Positions 32,241 through 43,740 of a stretch of DNA of 64,000 nucleotides are shown here, in pieces (position 1 is the stretch's first letter; each line of letters opens with the position of its first letter). The position numbers were made by a program, and so were the translations under genes. The notes beneath the pieces were generated by a model, which was not told where the DNA came from, ran no database searches, and saw nothing but the letters and a program-made list of their open reading frames with translations. The stretch is from Lophium mytilinum (taxonomy: Eukaryota > Ascomycota > Dothideomycetes > Mytilinidiales > Mytilinidiaceae). Location: contig MU004181.1 in the NCBI GenBank assembly GCA_010093605.1, positions 3,784,846 to 3,848,845 on the forward strand, in the 5' to 3' direction.

Positions 32241-32768
32241 AGCGTCATGACTGGGAGTGGAATTGTTTGCAAGCTACTTTGGCGTTATGGCGGCGAGGCA
32301 GTCAGGCGTTGAGGTTCTGTTGGTTTCTGGACCGAAAAAGACCCATAACGCCGTTGACTAAAAGGTGCTCCATACCGCCCAAGCTATGACATAAAGCTTT
32401 GTTGAGTATAGCACGCACCTGGCGGTGAACTGTCTCACAAAAGCCTAGGGATGGATACTGTTATATCCACAGCATCCTCAATCATTAGAGCACAAGTAGT
32501 CACCCAAAACCCTAAAATTTTCCAGTCTACCTGATTTTGTACATCCGTACACCAATATGCGCTAGACTTAAACATTAAGACACGCTGCTAACCGACGCCC
32601 AGGATGATGATGATGATGATACAAACAACAGATCCTAAGCCTAAGGTCATGGCTAATATGAACTGAAACGAGACGAGAGCGCGTAAATCATGCCAAAAGA
32701 GCAACAGGTATATACAAAAGACAAAATCGAGAATATATCTTTTTTCACTCCAAAAGCTGGGATATGGC
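32241..32768. other. Intergenic between convergent genes
   Basis: 528 bp with a (GAT)6 microsatellite at 32,603-32,620, close to the stop of the Zn2Cys6 gene. Nothing else seen. Confidence 0.4.
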
Positions 32769-35700
32769 TCAGCCTGGGTTCTGATTTTGCCCATTCGCAC
32801 CATTACTTCCGCCACCCTCTCCTAAATCTGGCAGGACGCCATTCATCGAGATGCCGTCTTCATACCCGGAGTAGCCCGTCATATCTGCCCAGTCCCACTC
32901 TAGTGTCATTGGCATCTTCCAAATGTCTTGCGGTACGAAGTGATTTTGGAACGTGTTCATGTCAAGAGGATCTTGTATTGTCCCATTGGGGTTCATGCCA
33001 TTGGTAATGCCATTCATGGCTCCGGAGTTCGGGTTTTGCACGGCTCCAAACGACGAGAGCTCCGGAATTCCTGGAGTGCTTGTCGGTAGCATATGGCCCG
33101 CTGTCGAAGGAGATGAGAATCCGCCGATGAGGCTGGCTTGGTTGTTTAGGCTTGCGTGTGTGAAGTCTGGAGAAAATGGGAACGGCTATAAATGAACGAG
33201 ATCGCGTTAGCATCAACTAAAAACAAGTGATTTCACGATAGAAATGCAAACATGATCGCTTACCTCATCAAAGGGGCCGTTGAAGTCGGGATTGAAATTT
33301 CCTGGGATGCCGGGAAGAGGGGTCTGGGATCCTGGCTGTTGATGCGGAGGTCCTTGTGAGCCGCGCGACTGCAGCTGTCGATTCTGAAATTCGGGCGTCA
33401 ATATCTGCTGTGCTGTGGCGTTGATTTCTGCATCCTGATCTGTCGCCTGTTTGCGCTTTCGTCTCGAGGAATTCTCTTTGTCGGCCTTCTCCAATACTAC
33501 TTTAGCAATGCGTTCGAACTCGGCGCAAACGCTCAGCATCCTTCGGACACTGCCATTTTCTTCATCAGTACACAACAGACTCAGGAAACCAACGACTAGA
33601 TTCATCAATCGTAGATCTGATCGCGCTCGAGTGTCTTGGGGATTTTGTAGGATGTTGGCGAAGAGTGTCACTAATGCTGATACAGGGTAGTAAATGATCA
33701 ACCTAGAGAGATTAGTAAGACACGGGACGAAGTGGAATAATACACTTACCAAACACAAGCGTAGTCGCCTTTCGGGATGTATTTGATGAGATGGATGGAT
33801 GCCCGCGCAGCCTGTACGCATAACGCAGCGGACGAGAAAACTCTTGGGTTGAGAGGACGCGCATTGAGTCCTTGGATAGCGAAATTCGACAAACGGCTAG
33901 TCCAGTACCCATGATGCACGCTCATGCGATGTATCGTTGTGAGGCAGTTGTAGTATGCAAAATGCAGTACTACGACGTGTAAAATGAGTGGCGTGTGACT
34001 CGCTTTGATTTCGTGTTCTGGTCGAAAGTCGATTGGTATCGCGTCTTTCCAGCTTTCCAACTCTTTGTCAAGCTCGCCGATGGTGTTGAGAAGCTCTCCA
34101 TCAGACTGTTTAGACGCTTTCACCGAATAAAGCTGTTTGTATACTTTACTCTCGATACAAGCGAAGGTACAGAGCAGGCGGAAGAGATTTAACTTCCCCT
34201 TGCCATCGGCGAGAGGGATGTTTCCTATGTTGTCTGGGGGGTCCTCGCTAGGGAGATCTACATTCATGTCATCGTCATCTTGTATAGGGGGTCGTCCCGA
34301 CCGCAGGCAGATGCTGGAATAGCGTTAATATTACACAGAATAGGGGTAGCAGTATTACTCACTCTCGGTCAAGCATGTACGCTATCCAGAACACTCTTTT
34401 CCGTTGCTCGATCTCAGATGGGTTGAGATTGAATCCTGACCCTCGCTTATGCAAGCCTATGCTATGGGAGAGACGAATAGCAGCAGCCACAAAGAAGAAG
34501 GAAGGTTGTGGATTCGGTGTGCCTTGTAAGAAGAGAGCCTAAAAGTCTGTTAGCTTGTAAAACGTGGAGTTACAAGGGTAGAATCATTACCATGCCGAGA
34601 AGAGCTTGCACGCTGAGGAGGTCTGTGTTGCGCATGGTGAGTTCTGTCTGCACTGCAAGGGCGTTCTTCAGATAGCCCCACGCTTTCTGGTCTTCCTCCT
34701 GTGGTACTAGGTTACTCATAACGCGGAGTCTATGAGCTATTGCTAGAGCAACGTTCAAACTCGCCCACCAGCCTGAGCCTTCGTAAGGGTCTCTTGAGTA
34801 GTGCTTATCGACTAGATGCATAAAGGTCGGTTCGTGGAACAACGGGAACATGCAGTTAAAATTTTCGAAGTAGTCCTTCAGCAAGGATAGCGCCTCGTTC
34901 TTTGGAGGGAGTTGTTTATAGACGCGCCGTGAAAATATGTCGCGGAAGACGTCCGGTTTCCAATGAATCCATTTGTTGTCATCCACGGCAGCGGTGGAGA
35001 TCATCTCCTGGAATGATGAGTCTCCGGTCTTGTCGTTCACCCATTGTATGCCCTTTGGAGAGAAAATAGAAAAGCCCGAGGAAGAGCCTGTTGTATGATT
35101 AGCGCATAGTGTGGGCATGGCCTCACAAGTCACATACCAATATAGCGAGTCTCACCACAGTTGTTCGTCACCAGTGAGCACATCATTTCAGCGAGCGCAT
35201 CGTCTTCACCGTTAGTCTCTGTCGTTGGTTTGGCCGGCTCCGGCGACGTCATGCCGCTGGCAGGGCTGGGCAATCCAGGTTGGACTGGTGTGCTCCGATG
35301 CGACGTGAAGCCGTTGTGGCGAGACGTCGAACTCTGTGCGTCCGAGTTCCTCGACGGCTCGGGGGTGCCGTTGTGGTGCCCGGTCTTGTCTGCAAGCCGC
35401 TTCTCCAGGGTTCCTAGATCGGTCCGGCCATCGTCGTCCTCGGGCAGTATGCCAGATAGCCTGATGAGCGACTCCATGCGGGCCAGGCGATTCTCAAGGC
35501 CCTCTATGTATTTTGCTCTGCCAAGAGATCAGTATGAGGTCTGGGGCTAAGGGGCGGGGCTGACCAACCCTTTGGGAGGCTGTCGTTTCTTCTCCACCTG
35601 CGTGAATATGCATTCCGTCTTGTAATTCTGGCAGTGGGTGCAGGAGGGCGTCTTGCCATCGCACTTGATCTTCTTTTTCCTGCACATGTCGCATGCCTAT

Positions 35701-35967
35701 TCAACTAGTCAGCAGAGACAGGGCGACCAGAAACAAGATACGTACTCTGGCGATGCGCCGCCGCTTGGGGTCGCCTTGTTCATGTTCCTGCGGGTCGTTG
35801 CCATCGACTGAGCCCTCGTCATTGCTGTTGGCGAAGATTGGGCCCCCGGAGAGGGTTGGCGGCGAGCCATTGGCGCTGAGGCTGCTGAAGATGCTGGGGG
35901 GCTGGTTCGTGGGCTGCTGCGGATAGTAGGACTGGTGGTCGTTCTGCGAGTTGGGAGAGCTGTCCAT
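32769..35967 (-). CDS. Zn2Cys6 fungal transcription factor
   Basis: Eight exons, 940 aa: 35,967-35,746; 35,696-35,569; 35,517-35,138; 35,087-34,591; 34,538-34,363; 34,313-33,750; 33,702-33,264; 33,185-32,769. Introns are 47-78 nt and all junctions keep frame. The N-terminus is Ser/Pro-rich. [21 protein letters not shown] begins the binuclear cluster (residues about 76-102), spacing C-x2-C-x6-C-x6-C-x2-C-x6-C, followed by a basic linker and a dimerisation helix ([18 protein letters not shown]). The middle ([20 protein letters not shown] onward; [20 protein letters not shown]) is the fungal-specific regulatory domain PF04082. The tail is Asn/Gly/Pro-rich and probably activating. It is a nuclear regulator with unknown targets; I could not assign an orthologue. 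Confidence 0.93.
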
Positions 35968-36954
35968 GGCGGACCAGCGCCGACGAGCGTCGGGGACAGG
36001 AGCAGTCACGGCGGTGGGCGGCGGCGTTGTGCGGCGATATTGGGACGACGTGGGGTCGATCGAGTCGCACGGCACTTGGGAGGAGAGAGCGCAAGGCTCG
36101 GGGGGTTCTGGGGGTGGACAGCGGCAGCGGCAGCGGCAGCGGGCAGCGGTTGGGGTAGATTGTCACGTTGCGGAGGCGTCAGGGAGGGGAGTGCACGATG
36201 TTGTGCGTAGCAGCTAGAAGCATTTGCATTTGCAAGCCGAGAGGAGGTGGAGTTAGAGCTTTCGCCGCAACTCGTCCGCGCGCTCCCGCCGTCCAAGCCA
36301 GAAAGGCGGGCAGCAGCAGGGTTCGCGAAGCCACACCTGGAGGCTGCAGATCGCACACATGGCGGATGGCGGCGCTCCTAGCCAGCTTCAAAAGGCGGAG
36401 ACCAGGCGTGCCAGGCTAGCCCGTCTTCCATGGCACGCTCACAAGTTTCAACACCAAGCCCGCGCGCTGGGAGCTCAGGGAATGCGCAGTGCGACAGGGC
36501 AGCGCGCGGCATTCGGACCCTGCTCCGCAGAACGTGAAGCGTGCACTCACGACTTCTCCAGAGCTCACCGCTGCGCTACTACTGACTACCTATCCAAATA
36601 GACTTCGAACCTTCGAACCCGCGAACCCGCCCTAGGCTTGGCGGCATCGACGAGAGACGGCCGCCAGGCTACTACCCCATTCTTGCTGGGGGCCTCCTTG
36701 GACCGCGAGACCACCTGGAAGACGCTGCTGCCCCGCACGTCCCTGCATGACGCCGACGCCCTGCTGAGCCACCTCCGTCCTTCACCTCCAATCTTTTGGA
36801 ACGCGCCGGCCCAGGCCATTCTCTCCCGTAAGCCATCGCATGAAGCCAGTGCCCTGCGCACTTGTTCTCTGCCCTTAGCATTGTGTTCAGACGACAGCCA
36901 AGCGCAGCACATTGCATCACGCGCTCCCACCATCCACCCACCCGCCCACCCACC
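35968..36954. other. Divergent promoter region of Zn2Cys6 factor and alpha/beta hydrolase
   Basis: 987 bp, GC-rich. Contains a (GCGGCA)-type tract at about 36,119-36,149 and a TTCGAAC direct repeat at about 36,602-36,620. No gene supported. Confidence 0.4.
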
Positions 36955-38771
36955 ATGGCGGCCGCGCCCTTGACCGCCGAGCAGCTCGTCCACCACCCCG
37001 AGTTCAAGCACATATCATGGCCTCTGCAGCCGGCCGCAAAGGGCAAGGTGTCTGTTGCGGCTGGACGCGGGGGACCCTTCAGCATTGCCTATGAGATCCA
37101 CGGCAAGGGAGATCGTCGCCTGGTGGTGAGTGGCCCTGTCTCCTCTTAGTCCCTTCCATCCACGCAATACATCTCCATCGCCCGTGCTTTGGGCGGGAGC
37201 CTCCGCGTCGCTGCAACTTCGAATGCCTGTGTTGTTGCGATCCCGGGAGCAGGAGCTCCAGCTGTGCGCCCGCCTCGGCCAATCCCAATCTCCCCGAACC
37301 TTGAAGTCTCCCAGCTTTGGATCTGTGCTATGACTTCACTTTTCTAGTCTCTGTTCAATGTCCACTCTTGCGCTCTCCTAGTCTCTGTTCAATATCCACG
37401 TTCCTAGTCTCAGTTCCATGTCCACTTCCTAGCCTCTGCTCAATGTCCTCATCTAGACATATTTCTTCTGATCACGCTCGTTTCTTTCCGCCGCAGTGCT
37501 TTTATGGCCATCTGCTTCACTATGCCTTTCTCTAGTGACCACGCTACGAGCCATCACCGGCCGTTCAATGGGCCCACAATAGACTCTCACGGCCTCTCCT
37601 CGGAGGACAGTCCTTGATATTGCCGCACATCCACTAACGATTGCTTTTCCGTCAACGGTAGTGGATCATGGGCCTAGGGGGCTTGAAAACGACGTGGCAA
37701 CGGCAAACGAAAGACTTTGCCCACACCAAAGGGGACATATACACATCCCTGGTGTTCGACAACAGAGGCATCGGCGAATCGGACAAACCCTTCATGAGGT
37801 ACTCGACATCCGAGATGGCCAAGGACACAGTGGAGCTTCTGGACCATGTTGGCTGGACTGATAATAGACGATTACACGTCATTGGAATCAGCATGGTAAA
37901 TCAGCCCCTTCCTCCTCCGAACAACTTCGATAACTCCTCAAGGGTGGGATGATCGCACAGGAACTCGCCCTCCTGATACCGGACCGGATATGCTCGTTAT
38001 CGCTAGTCTCGACGGCCTCTGGACTCTTCAACACTGTCGTGAGTGCACGAGAAATGCATAATACATGTTCGTAGTCTAAGCCTGTACCAGGGATATTTTG
38101 AAAACCTCCGCAATCGAATTAACTTATTGTAAGTGGACATATGGTGCCTCCCTATGAGTCTATGCAAGAATCTTCCCCACAGCACGTAGTGCTCAACGTC
38201 TGGTCGAAGATTAAGGCACGGTGCCCTGTCTCGTCGACAATCCTGCCTTGCAGACCTAACTGTACACAGCATACCTCGGGCAATCGATGTGCAATTAAAC
38301 AACGTCAAGAGGAACATGTACACAGCGGCATGGCTTGAGAAACCTGACGACACCGAGTATGTGGTAGAGCCGTTCCCCACAAATGGCGACCGCTTCGCAG
38401 CTTTCGAAATTGCCAAACGCAGTAATGCTGCCGCCTTTTCGCGTACTGGATTCTTAGCGCAAGCGATCGCCGCGGGGTGGCACTACAAGTCGCCTGCACA
38501 GCTGAAGTCAATAAGCGAAAAGCTTGGAAAGAAGAGGATTATGATAGTCCATGGGGGCTCGGATCGTATGATACCATTCCCTCACGCTAAGGTCCTTCAG
38601 CTTGGGCTAGAAGGTTGGGATTCGCTGGAAGCAGCAAAGGAGACAGAGGCAGAGATCGAGACTCACTTTCCCGTGGATCAAAGCCATGTCATACCCATCG
38701 AGATGCGAGCCACCTTCATGGAGTGGGTGGAAGGTCTCGTTGAAAAGACCGAAAAGCTGGACATGACATAA
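36955..38771 (+). CDS. Alpha/beta hydrolase
   Basis: Five exons: 36,955-37,125; 37,662-37,895; 37,943-38,038; 38,091-38,128; 38,270-38,771, giving 346 aa. The start sits in CCACCATGG context. Intron 1 is unusually long (536 nt) and carries a minisatellite. The protein has GLGGLKTTW (oxyanion region), FDNRGIGESDKP (typical NRGxGxSD after strand 4), and GISMGG (132-137), the nucleophile elbow with Ser134 formed across the exon 2/3 junction. Likely acid Asp278 lies in GGSDRMIP and the base is His319 or a nearby residue. No signal peptide, so cytosolic or peroxisomal. The substrate is unknown; esterase, lipase or hydrolase roles all fit. Confidence 0.87.
37344..37460 (+). repeat. Minisatellite inside hydrolase intron 1
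   Basis: Four imperfect copies, starting at 37,344, 37,378, 37,404 and 37,429, with a fragment at 37,453. The core is CTAGTCTCTGTTCAATGTCC, spacing 24-34 bp. Variants differ by single substitutions. It is pyrimidine-rich on the transcribed-sense strand. Confidence 0.75.
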
Positions 38772-39616
38772 TCGGCTATCTGGTACCATCCATGAAGACG
38801 CTCATAATCGCGGGCCTGGCTTATAGTAAGCTTTTTAGTTAGAAGGTAACATCACAAAGCGTAATGCATAAGCACATTCCAGTTCGAAAGATCGCCCCAC
38901 ACCAGGAATAGTTAGTCTGCAGCTCTGATCAATCCAAGTTATAGAACAGTTCGGCACATTCGTCACCTTCGAATCCAACTTGCTAGTATTACAGAATGTG
39001 GGAATTATTTAGAGAAAGTCTCTTTGTAGAGCTCAGCCCGCCTTCTGGGCTAGGCGACTAGCTCCTAAGCGACTACTGAGTCAGTAAGTATGTATTTACG
39101 CATAAGTTGAGAGTACAGAATAGTACACTCCCTAGCTGCAGACTGCGAGACAACTTCAGGGAACTACTTTGATGTCCAGTCTTTGGCCTGTTGTTTAATA
39201 CTGAACAAAGGGGCTGCGGTGTATGTTGGGAACTAGAGACAGTCAAGTTACAGATATAGCCTTGCGCTAACTTGAATATTTGGATCAGACAATTATGATT
39301 GAGAAGAGTTTCGGGCTCAGAGAGCATGCAGCATTGGCTAGAACGATGATGGAGCACCACACTCTCTCCACAGATTTGAAGTGATATGAAGCAAAGCTAA
39401 GAAACAGTTGGGTTTTGAGCAGTCTGTGGACTGCGAAATCTCACGATTGATGCCGCTCATCGCTTTCGTAGCTCATCAGATAGTCGTTCCAGTCATATTA
39501 ACATCCATGAGATGCCGGATTGTCAGCATACCAGCCATGTGCACCCAACGCCGATGGCATTTGTGAGAACCACGGCGTGCTGCCTTGACCCTTTGTAGAT
39601 TCCAGGACCATCCATC
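38772..39616. other. Intergenic between convergent genes
   Basis: 845 bp, mixed composition. No gene, RNA or clear repeat seen. Confidence 0.4.
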
Positions 39617-40678
39617 TCATTTTACGACCTCATCCAATCGGTTCATCAACGATTGTGCTTCTCTCACAAGAGCTTTCCTCCTACCCCGCGCTTCCTCGTC
39701 TCCTCCTGTCTCCACCGAGTCCAGCTTGATCAGGACCTGCGCCAAGATGGTCTCAGTGAGCTTCTTATGCTCGAAATCGCGTTTTGATTTCTCGGATGGG
39801 GGATTGGCGGAGAAGGAGACGCATAATGGTACAATTGTAGTGTGGAAGTTGCTTGCAATCGCGTCCAGCTTCTGAAGGGCGGTTTGTGGGCCTTGCGTAG
39901 CAGCTGGGGCTGGGGGCGCAGATGTGGGACGCGGTGCCGGGACGGAGGACGGTATAGGAAGAAATTCGGCCCTCGCGGGGGTGTGGTTAGGGAAGTCCGG
40001 GTTGGACGAGCTAGCCGGCGCACCGTTGTTGGACTTGCGACCCTTCTTCTTCTTGCCTCCCCTGTTTCTCCGCTTCTTCTTGCTGTCATTCCCAGCCTGG
40101 CTCATGTCTTCGGACGCATCCTCTGTGTCCTCCTCGTCGCTGCCCGCACTCCACGCTCGTGGCCCATCCCCATCTTCAGCTCCAGGTGCCATTGCTCCCT
40201 GTCCAACTTCTCCGACAACGCACAGAATCTCAGAGCCTTGTCCATCGCCCCTCAGTCCTTCTTCTCTCGCAGGCCGGTCGTCATACTTCATGTTCCTCCC
40301 ACGATAGAACAGCCGTACACGTGCAGGATCAGTAACACCGAGTTTCTTCGCCGCCGCGGAGCGGACAGTCCCTATCTTCAAGTCGCCATTTCCAATACTA
40401 CGTGCGGGGAAGTGGGTCGGGTAGCTGACCCGCCTATGCTTCAGCAACAGGACGTCGGTAGCTCGATCTGGGTTCTTATCATCCCACTCGACAATTTCCG
40501 GTTCGGCAGAGCGAGATGGATGCCGGCTGTGGTGGCCAGAGTGCGTGGCTAGGTCTTCCGATGTTATGTAGCTAAAGTCGGCATCGGAGACTTCTGCATT
40601 CGAATTTGCGGCCGAGCCGGAACGGCCAAAGGGACTGAACCGCCCGCCCCAGTTGCCGAAGCGGGAAGACCAGGCCAT
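39617..40678 (-). CDS. Ubiquitin-like plus BAG domain protein (Hsp70 nucleotide-exchange factor)
   Basis: Single exon, 353 aa from ATG 40,678 (MAWSSRFGNWGGRFSPFGR). Residues about 76-156 (DVLLLKHRRVSYPTHFP ... RVRLFYRGRNMKYDD ... SEILCVVGE) form a ubiquitin-like domain. A Lys/Arg tract (KKKRRNRGGKKKKGRKS) near 200-218 could be a nuclear signal. The end (LQKLDAIASNFHTTIVPLC ... LDSVETGGDEEARGRRKALV) matches a BAG domain, which releases ADP from Hsp70 (family knowledge). The frame stays open about 50 codons upstream and encodes a hydrophobic stretch, but without an ATG; see findings. It is divergent from the gene at 41,514. Confidence 0.85.
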   Translation of the reverse strand: MAWSSRFGNWGGRFSPFGRSGSAANSNAEVSDADFSYITSEDLATHSGHHSRHPSRSAEPEIVEWDDKNPDRATDVLLLKHRRVSYPTHFPARSIGNGDLKIGTVRSAAAKKLGVTDPARVRLFYRGRNMKYDDRPAREEGLRGDGQGSEILCVVGEVGQGAMAPGAEDGDGPRAWSAGSDEEDTEDASEDMSQAGNDSKKKRRNRGGKKKKGRKSNNGAPASSSNPDFPNHTPARAEFLPIPSSVPAPRPTSAPPAPAATQGPQTALQKLDAIASNFHTTIVPLCVSFSANPPSEKSKRDFEHKKLTETILAQVLIKLDSVETGGDEEARGRRKALVREAQSLMNRLDEVVK

Positions 40679-41513
40679 GAACACCCAGGAGCAGACGAGA
40701 ACAACAGCAACGGCGAGTGTGAGGGGTGTGGTGTCGTTGGCGAGGTCGGAGAAGAAGGCAGCCAGGGCAAACGTATGACGTGTTCCCAGATGTGGAAAAC
40801 TAGACGATAGTGACTTCTGAGTTGTGCGGGGAGGGTAGGCTATGTCGAGTCGAAAGCTGAAATAACGGCTCAGGTATCGAGATGGTGCTCAGATGCAGAC
40901 CCGCAAAGTTTTCAAAGTCGCCTAGTTCGAGTGAGGCCCACAAGCGATAGGATCACTGTGAAAGCGGACTGTGGCAAGGGGGCTTCAGTGGAGGACGGAG
41001 TGAGGCTGCGGAAGAAACGATGACGAAAGCCAGGCAAGAGCGCGGGCGAGTGTCGGTGAAAGGGCGGAAGTCAAAGATGAGGCCACAGCCAAGCAAGTAG
41101 TAGAGAGGATCTGCTGTAGGCCTTATCTGGATAACAGGCACGGACCACATGGCACGTGATAGTACCATCCATGGATTGTACAAGAGCTATATGAATGCCT
41201 TTGTAGCTTCTTTGTTCTATCTCTGGCTTGATGGATAAGAGAGACATATAGTATACCTGGGCATTCTCGAACCTGGCTGGTGAATGGGTGGAGAGGAAAG
41301 TGCCACCCGCCAGCCGGAGTGGGACTGATCGCGGACTTGGCGCCAAGCTTTCCATGCCGTCGATCCCGCTGTTTGTTTATTTTGGGAAAGCACGACCGAC
41401 CTAGCGCAGCTCCACCTCAACCTCATCCCCCACCCGCCCTCTCTTGAGCCATCTGCCGCTCCTCCACTCGCCTCCTCCTCTACTACAGATTCGAAAACCT
41501 CGAAGACATTGCC
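40679..41513. other. Divergent intergenic region
   Basis: 835 bp. The part next to 40,678 continues the BAG-gene frame without ATG. A minus frame at 40,953-41,183 is not supported. No repeats. Confidence 0.4.
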
Positions 41514-43427
41514 ATGGCGAAGCGGCGATCTGCGCGCCTGCAAAAGGCGGCGGAAGCGCCATCCCCAAGCCCATCCCAGCAGCAGACGCCGGCTAGCCAT
41601 CTTCCCGCAGTCAGCGAACAGAACGAATCCTCTGCGGCCACGTCTACTCCCGAGAAGCCTTCAATCGCCAGCTTCAGCTCTATCACCACACGTACCCCGC
41701 GCAATCGAACTCCGATCAAGCCTTCCGGTGCAGACATGCATCCTCATCACCACCAGGCTAGCACCGCAAAGCCACTCGAAGAGGCTCGCTGGCTGGGCTT
41801 TCTAGCCAAGGGCGCCCACACTGCTCCAGCGAAAGGTCCCAACCCGCTCGCAATAACTCAGTTGACACCTACGAAAGGATGTCAGCTCGCTACCAATCCA
41901 TTCTCTACCCCAAATTTCCATTTCAGGCACAAGAGACCATCTACGGACCTATCCCCCGAGGCTCAGCGCATGATGGAGGAGAGTCGCGCCGAAGCTCAAG
42001 GAATTCGCTCTCAGCTATTCTCTAGGCGTGAAGCCCCTTCAAGCGCAGCCCCCCTGGCCCGTAAGATGGCAACACCCAAGGGCAAGGCAAGCCGTTTCAG
42101 TGACATCCACATGGCTCAGTTCAAAAAAATGGATTCCATTATGAGCCATCCTTCGTTAGCTAGGACGAACCCAAGCCAATTCAGCCCTGCTAAGACCTCA
42201 CTGAAGCGATCCCCTTCCAAAGCAGAGCTTGACGTCCACAATGACCCGCCCCAACCAGCTGCTAGCCCACGCAAGTATCTGTTGCCGAGCGATAGACACA
42301 CACAATTTGCGCCTGGTCCTGTCCCAACCAAGCCCGCGGTGAACCTCAGCGAACCCCGCGACCAAGGCAAATCGGGCTCAACGAAGCGCGTTAAGCGGCA
42401 CGTACACGACGACACTTCTACAATTCGAACTATCACAGAACATAAAACTCCTGAGAAAAGTGTGCCGACCACTCCTCGAAGACCGACCCACCGTGCTCCA
42501 GTCTCTACGCTTCCACGATTTACTTCCAGGCTCCTCACCCCTACCAAAGCTTCCCTTGCCCGGACACAGAGTGCAAAGCCCATTAGAATCGCCAAGGTAC
42601 CTTCCATGCTATGCTCACAACCAATGAAAGCACCAAATGGAGGAAAATCTTTTGAGGACTCGCTCAAGGAAGGAATTCGTAAGACAAGCCACTCGTTACT
42701 CAGTATGCCGGGTGTCAGGTCAATACTTCGCTCACCGAGTCGCAAGTTCTCCACTGACCCGACAAAAATTGCGGCAGGCACCCATATGTCCCCGCCTCCT
42801 GAACTAAACTTCGAAGCAGAGCTTCCAAGAGTCCCTGCTACAGCACCTACTCGGAAGCATGTCAACTTTACAGCAAGCGCAGTTGCCAAAGATGAACAGC
42901 TGGCTACCCCATCGCGCAAGGCCCCAGAACGAGCAGCATCTGAGGTTCCACTACCATCAACTGTTACATATCCAGCACTTCCTAGTGGGGACGACTCCAA
43001 CCTTGCTAGTGTACCTTGGACGCGTAGGATGACCATGGGAGATCAGCCGGGTAGTGGGCCTGGAAGCTTCACTTTCCGGTCAGAACAGGCTGTGAACTTT
43101 GGCCCTGCTACAAGCGGCTTGCAACGTTCAAAGCACGGACCGAAGACTGGCACCATCAGACACGTCAGAAGCAGCGATGTACACGATGTAGATGCGGAGA
43201 CGGAAGGCGGAAGCAAGAAGCGCAAGTTGGACGTGGTTGACGAAGGCTTTGACAAGGAGAACGAACATCAAGAGGGCTCTCGAGCTACCAAGAAGTCGAA
43301 AAGTAATTCGCAAGCCGGTCCGAGGACTCCTGCCAGCAAACTTCCCCGGCGCCTGGACAAGCGTGCGGGATCACTTACGCCTGCTAGGCTGAACCTGCTG
43401 GCCACGCCTAAAAGGAGGTGTGGCTGA
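41514..43427 (+). CDS. Ser/Pro/Lys-rich nuclear protein with KEN and RVxF motifs
   Basis: Single exon, 637 aa, ATG at 41,514. The protein is largely disordered, basic and rich in SP/TP sites (TPTK, TPRR, SPSK), suggesting CDK-type phosphorylation. Visible short motifs: KEN at 581-583 (APC/C degron type), KHVNF at 448-452 (RVxF-type PP1 docking) and KKRKL at 568-572 (nuclear signal). A more conserved-looking block is RFSDIHMAQFKKMDSIMSHP, then SLKRSPSKAELD. I do not recognise the family. Motif content suggests a cell-cycle or chromosome-associated protein, which is inference from short motifs only. It is the last intact gene before the AT-rich block. Confidence 0.85.
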   Translation: MAKRRSARLQKAAEAPSPSPSQQQTPASHLPAVSEQNESSAATSTPEKPSIASFSSITTRTPRNRTPIKPSGADMHPHHHQASTAKPLEEARWLGFLAKGAHTAPAKGPNPLAITQLTPTKGCQLATNPFSTPNFHFRHKRPSTDLSPEAQRMMEESRAEAQGIRSQLFSRREAPSSAAPLARKMATPKGKASRFSDIHMAQFKKMDSIMSHPSLARTNPSQFSPAKTSLKRSPSKAELDVHNDPPQPAASPRKYLLPSDRHTQFAPGPVPTKPAVNLSEPRDQGKSGSTKRVKRHVHDDTSTIRTITEHKTPEKSVPTTPRRPTHRAPVSTLPRFTSRLLTPTKASLARTQSAKPIRIAKVPSMLCSQPMKAPNGGKSFEDSLKEGIRKTSHSLLSMPGVRSILRSPSRKFSTDPTKIAAGTHMSPPPELNFEAELPRVPATAPTRKHVNFTASAVAKDEQLATPSRKAPERAASEVPLPSTVTYPALPSGDDSNLASVPWTRRMTMGDQPGSGPGSFTFRSEQAVNFGPATSGLQRSKHGPKTGTIRHVRSSDVHDVDAETEGGSKKRKLDVVDEGFDKENEHQEGSRATKKSKSNSQAGPRTPASKLPRRLDKRAGSLTPARLNLLATPKRRCG

Positions 43428-43740
43428 AGCGACTAGAATTCTACCGATCCTCATGAACTTCTCCTGTACCATTTCGACGACCGTCAACACCATACAGTCC
43501 TCAAGGGTGTAAGAGTGTGGTAAGGATAGTGGCGTGAGAAACCCTACCTTTGATGTGTTACTATTACATGCGTAGCGATGGCGAAGCGGAGTTCCTTGTA
43601 GGAGGTTTTTCTTGGCTGTTATTGGCTTCAGCTTTTGACTTGTCATAGGCCAGATAGGTCTTGGGAATGGGCGGATGGTGGCGAACTCATAATGAAAAGC
43701 GACCAGAGTACGTTAAAAATCAGACACTGTAAACAATAAA
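43428..43740. other. 3' flank and edge of the AT-rich block
   Basis: 313 bp of normal-composition sequence after the last gene. Composition changes to AT-rich between about 43,690 and 43,800. Confidence 0.5.

Noticed and set aside
40953-41183. 76-codon minus frame considered as a first exon for the BAG gene
   Set aside because: No donor/acceptor pair joins it in frame to the BAG exon with sensible sequence.
42116-43036. 306-codon minus-strand frame opposite the KEN-box protein
   Set aside because: Antisense shadow; no domain.
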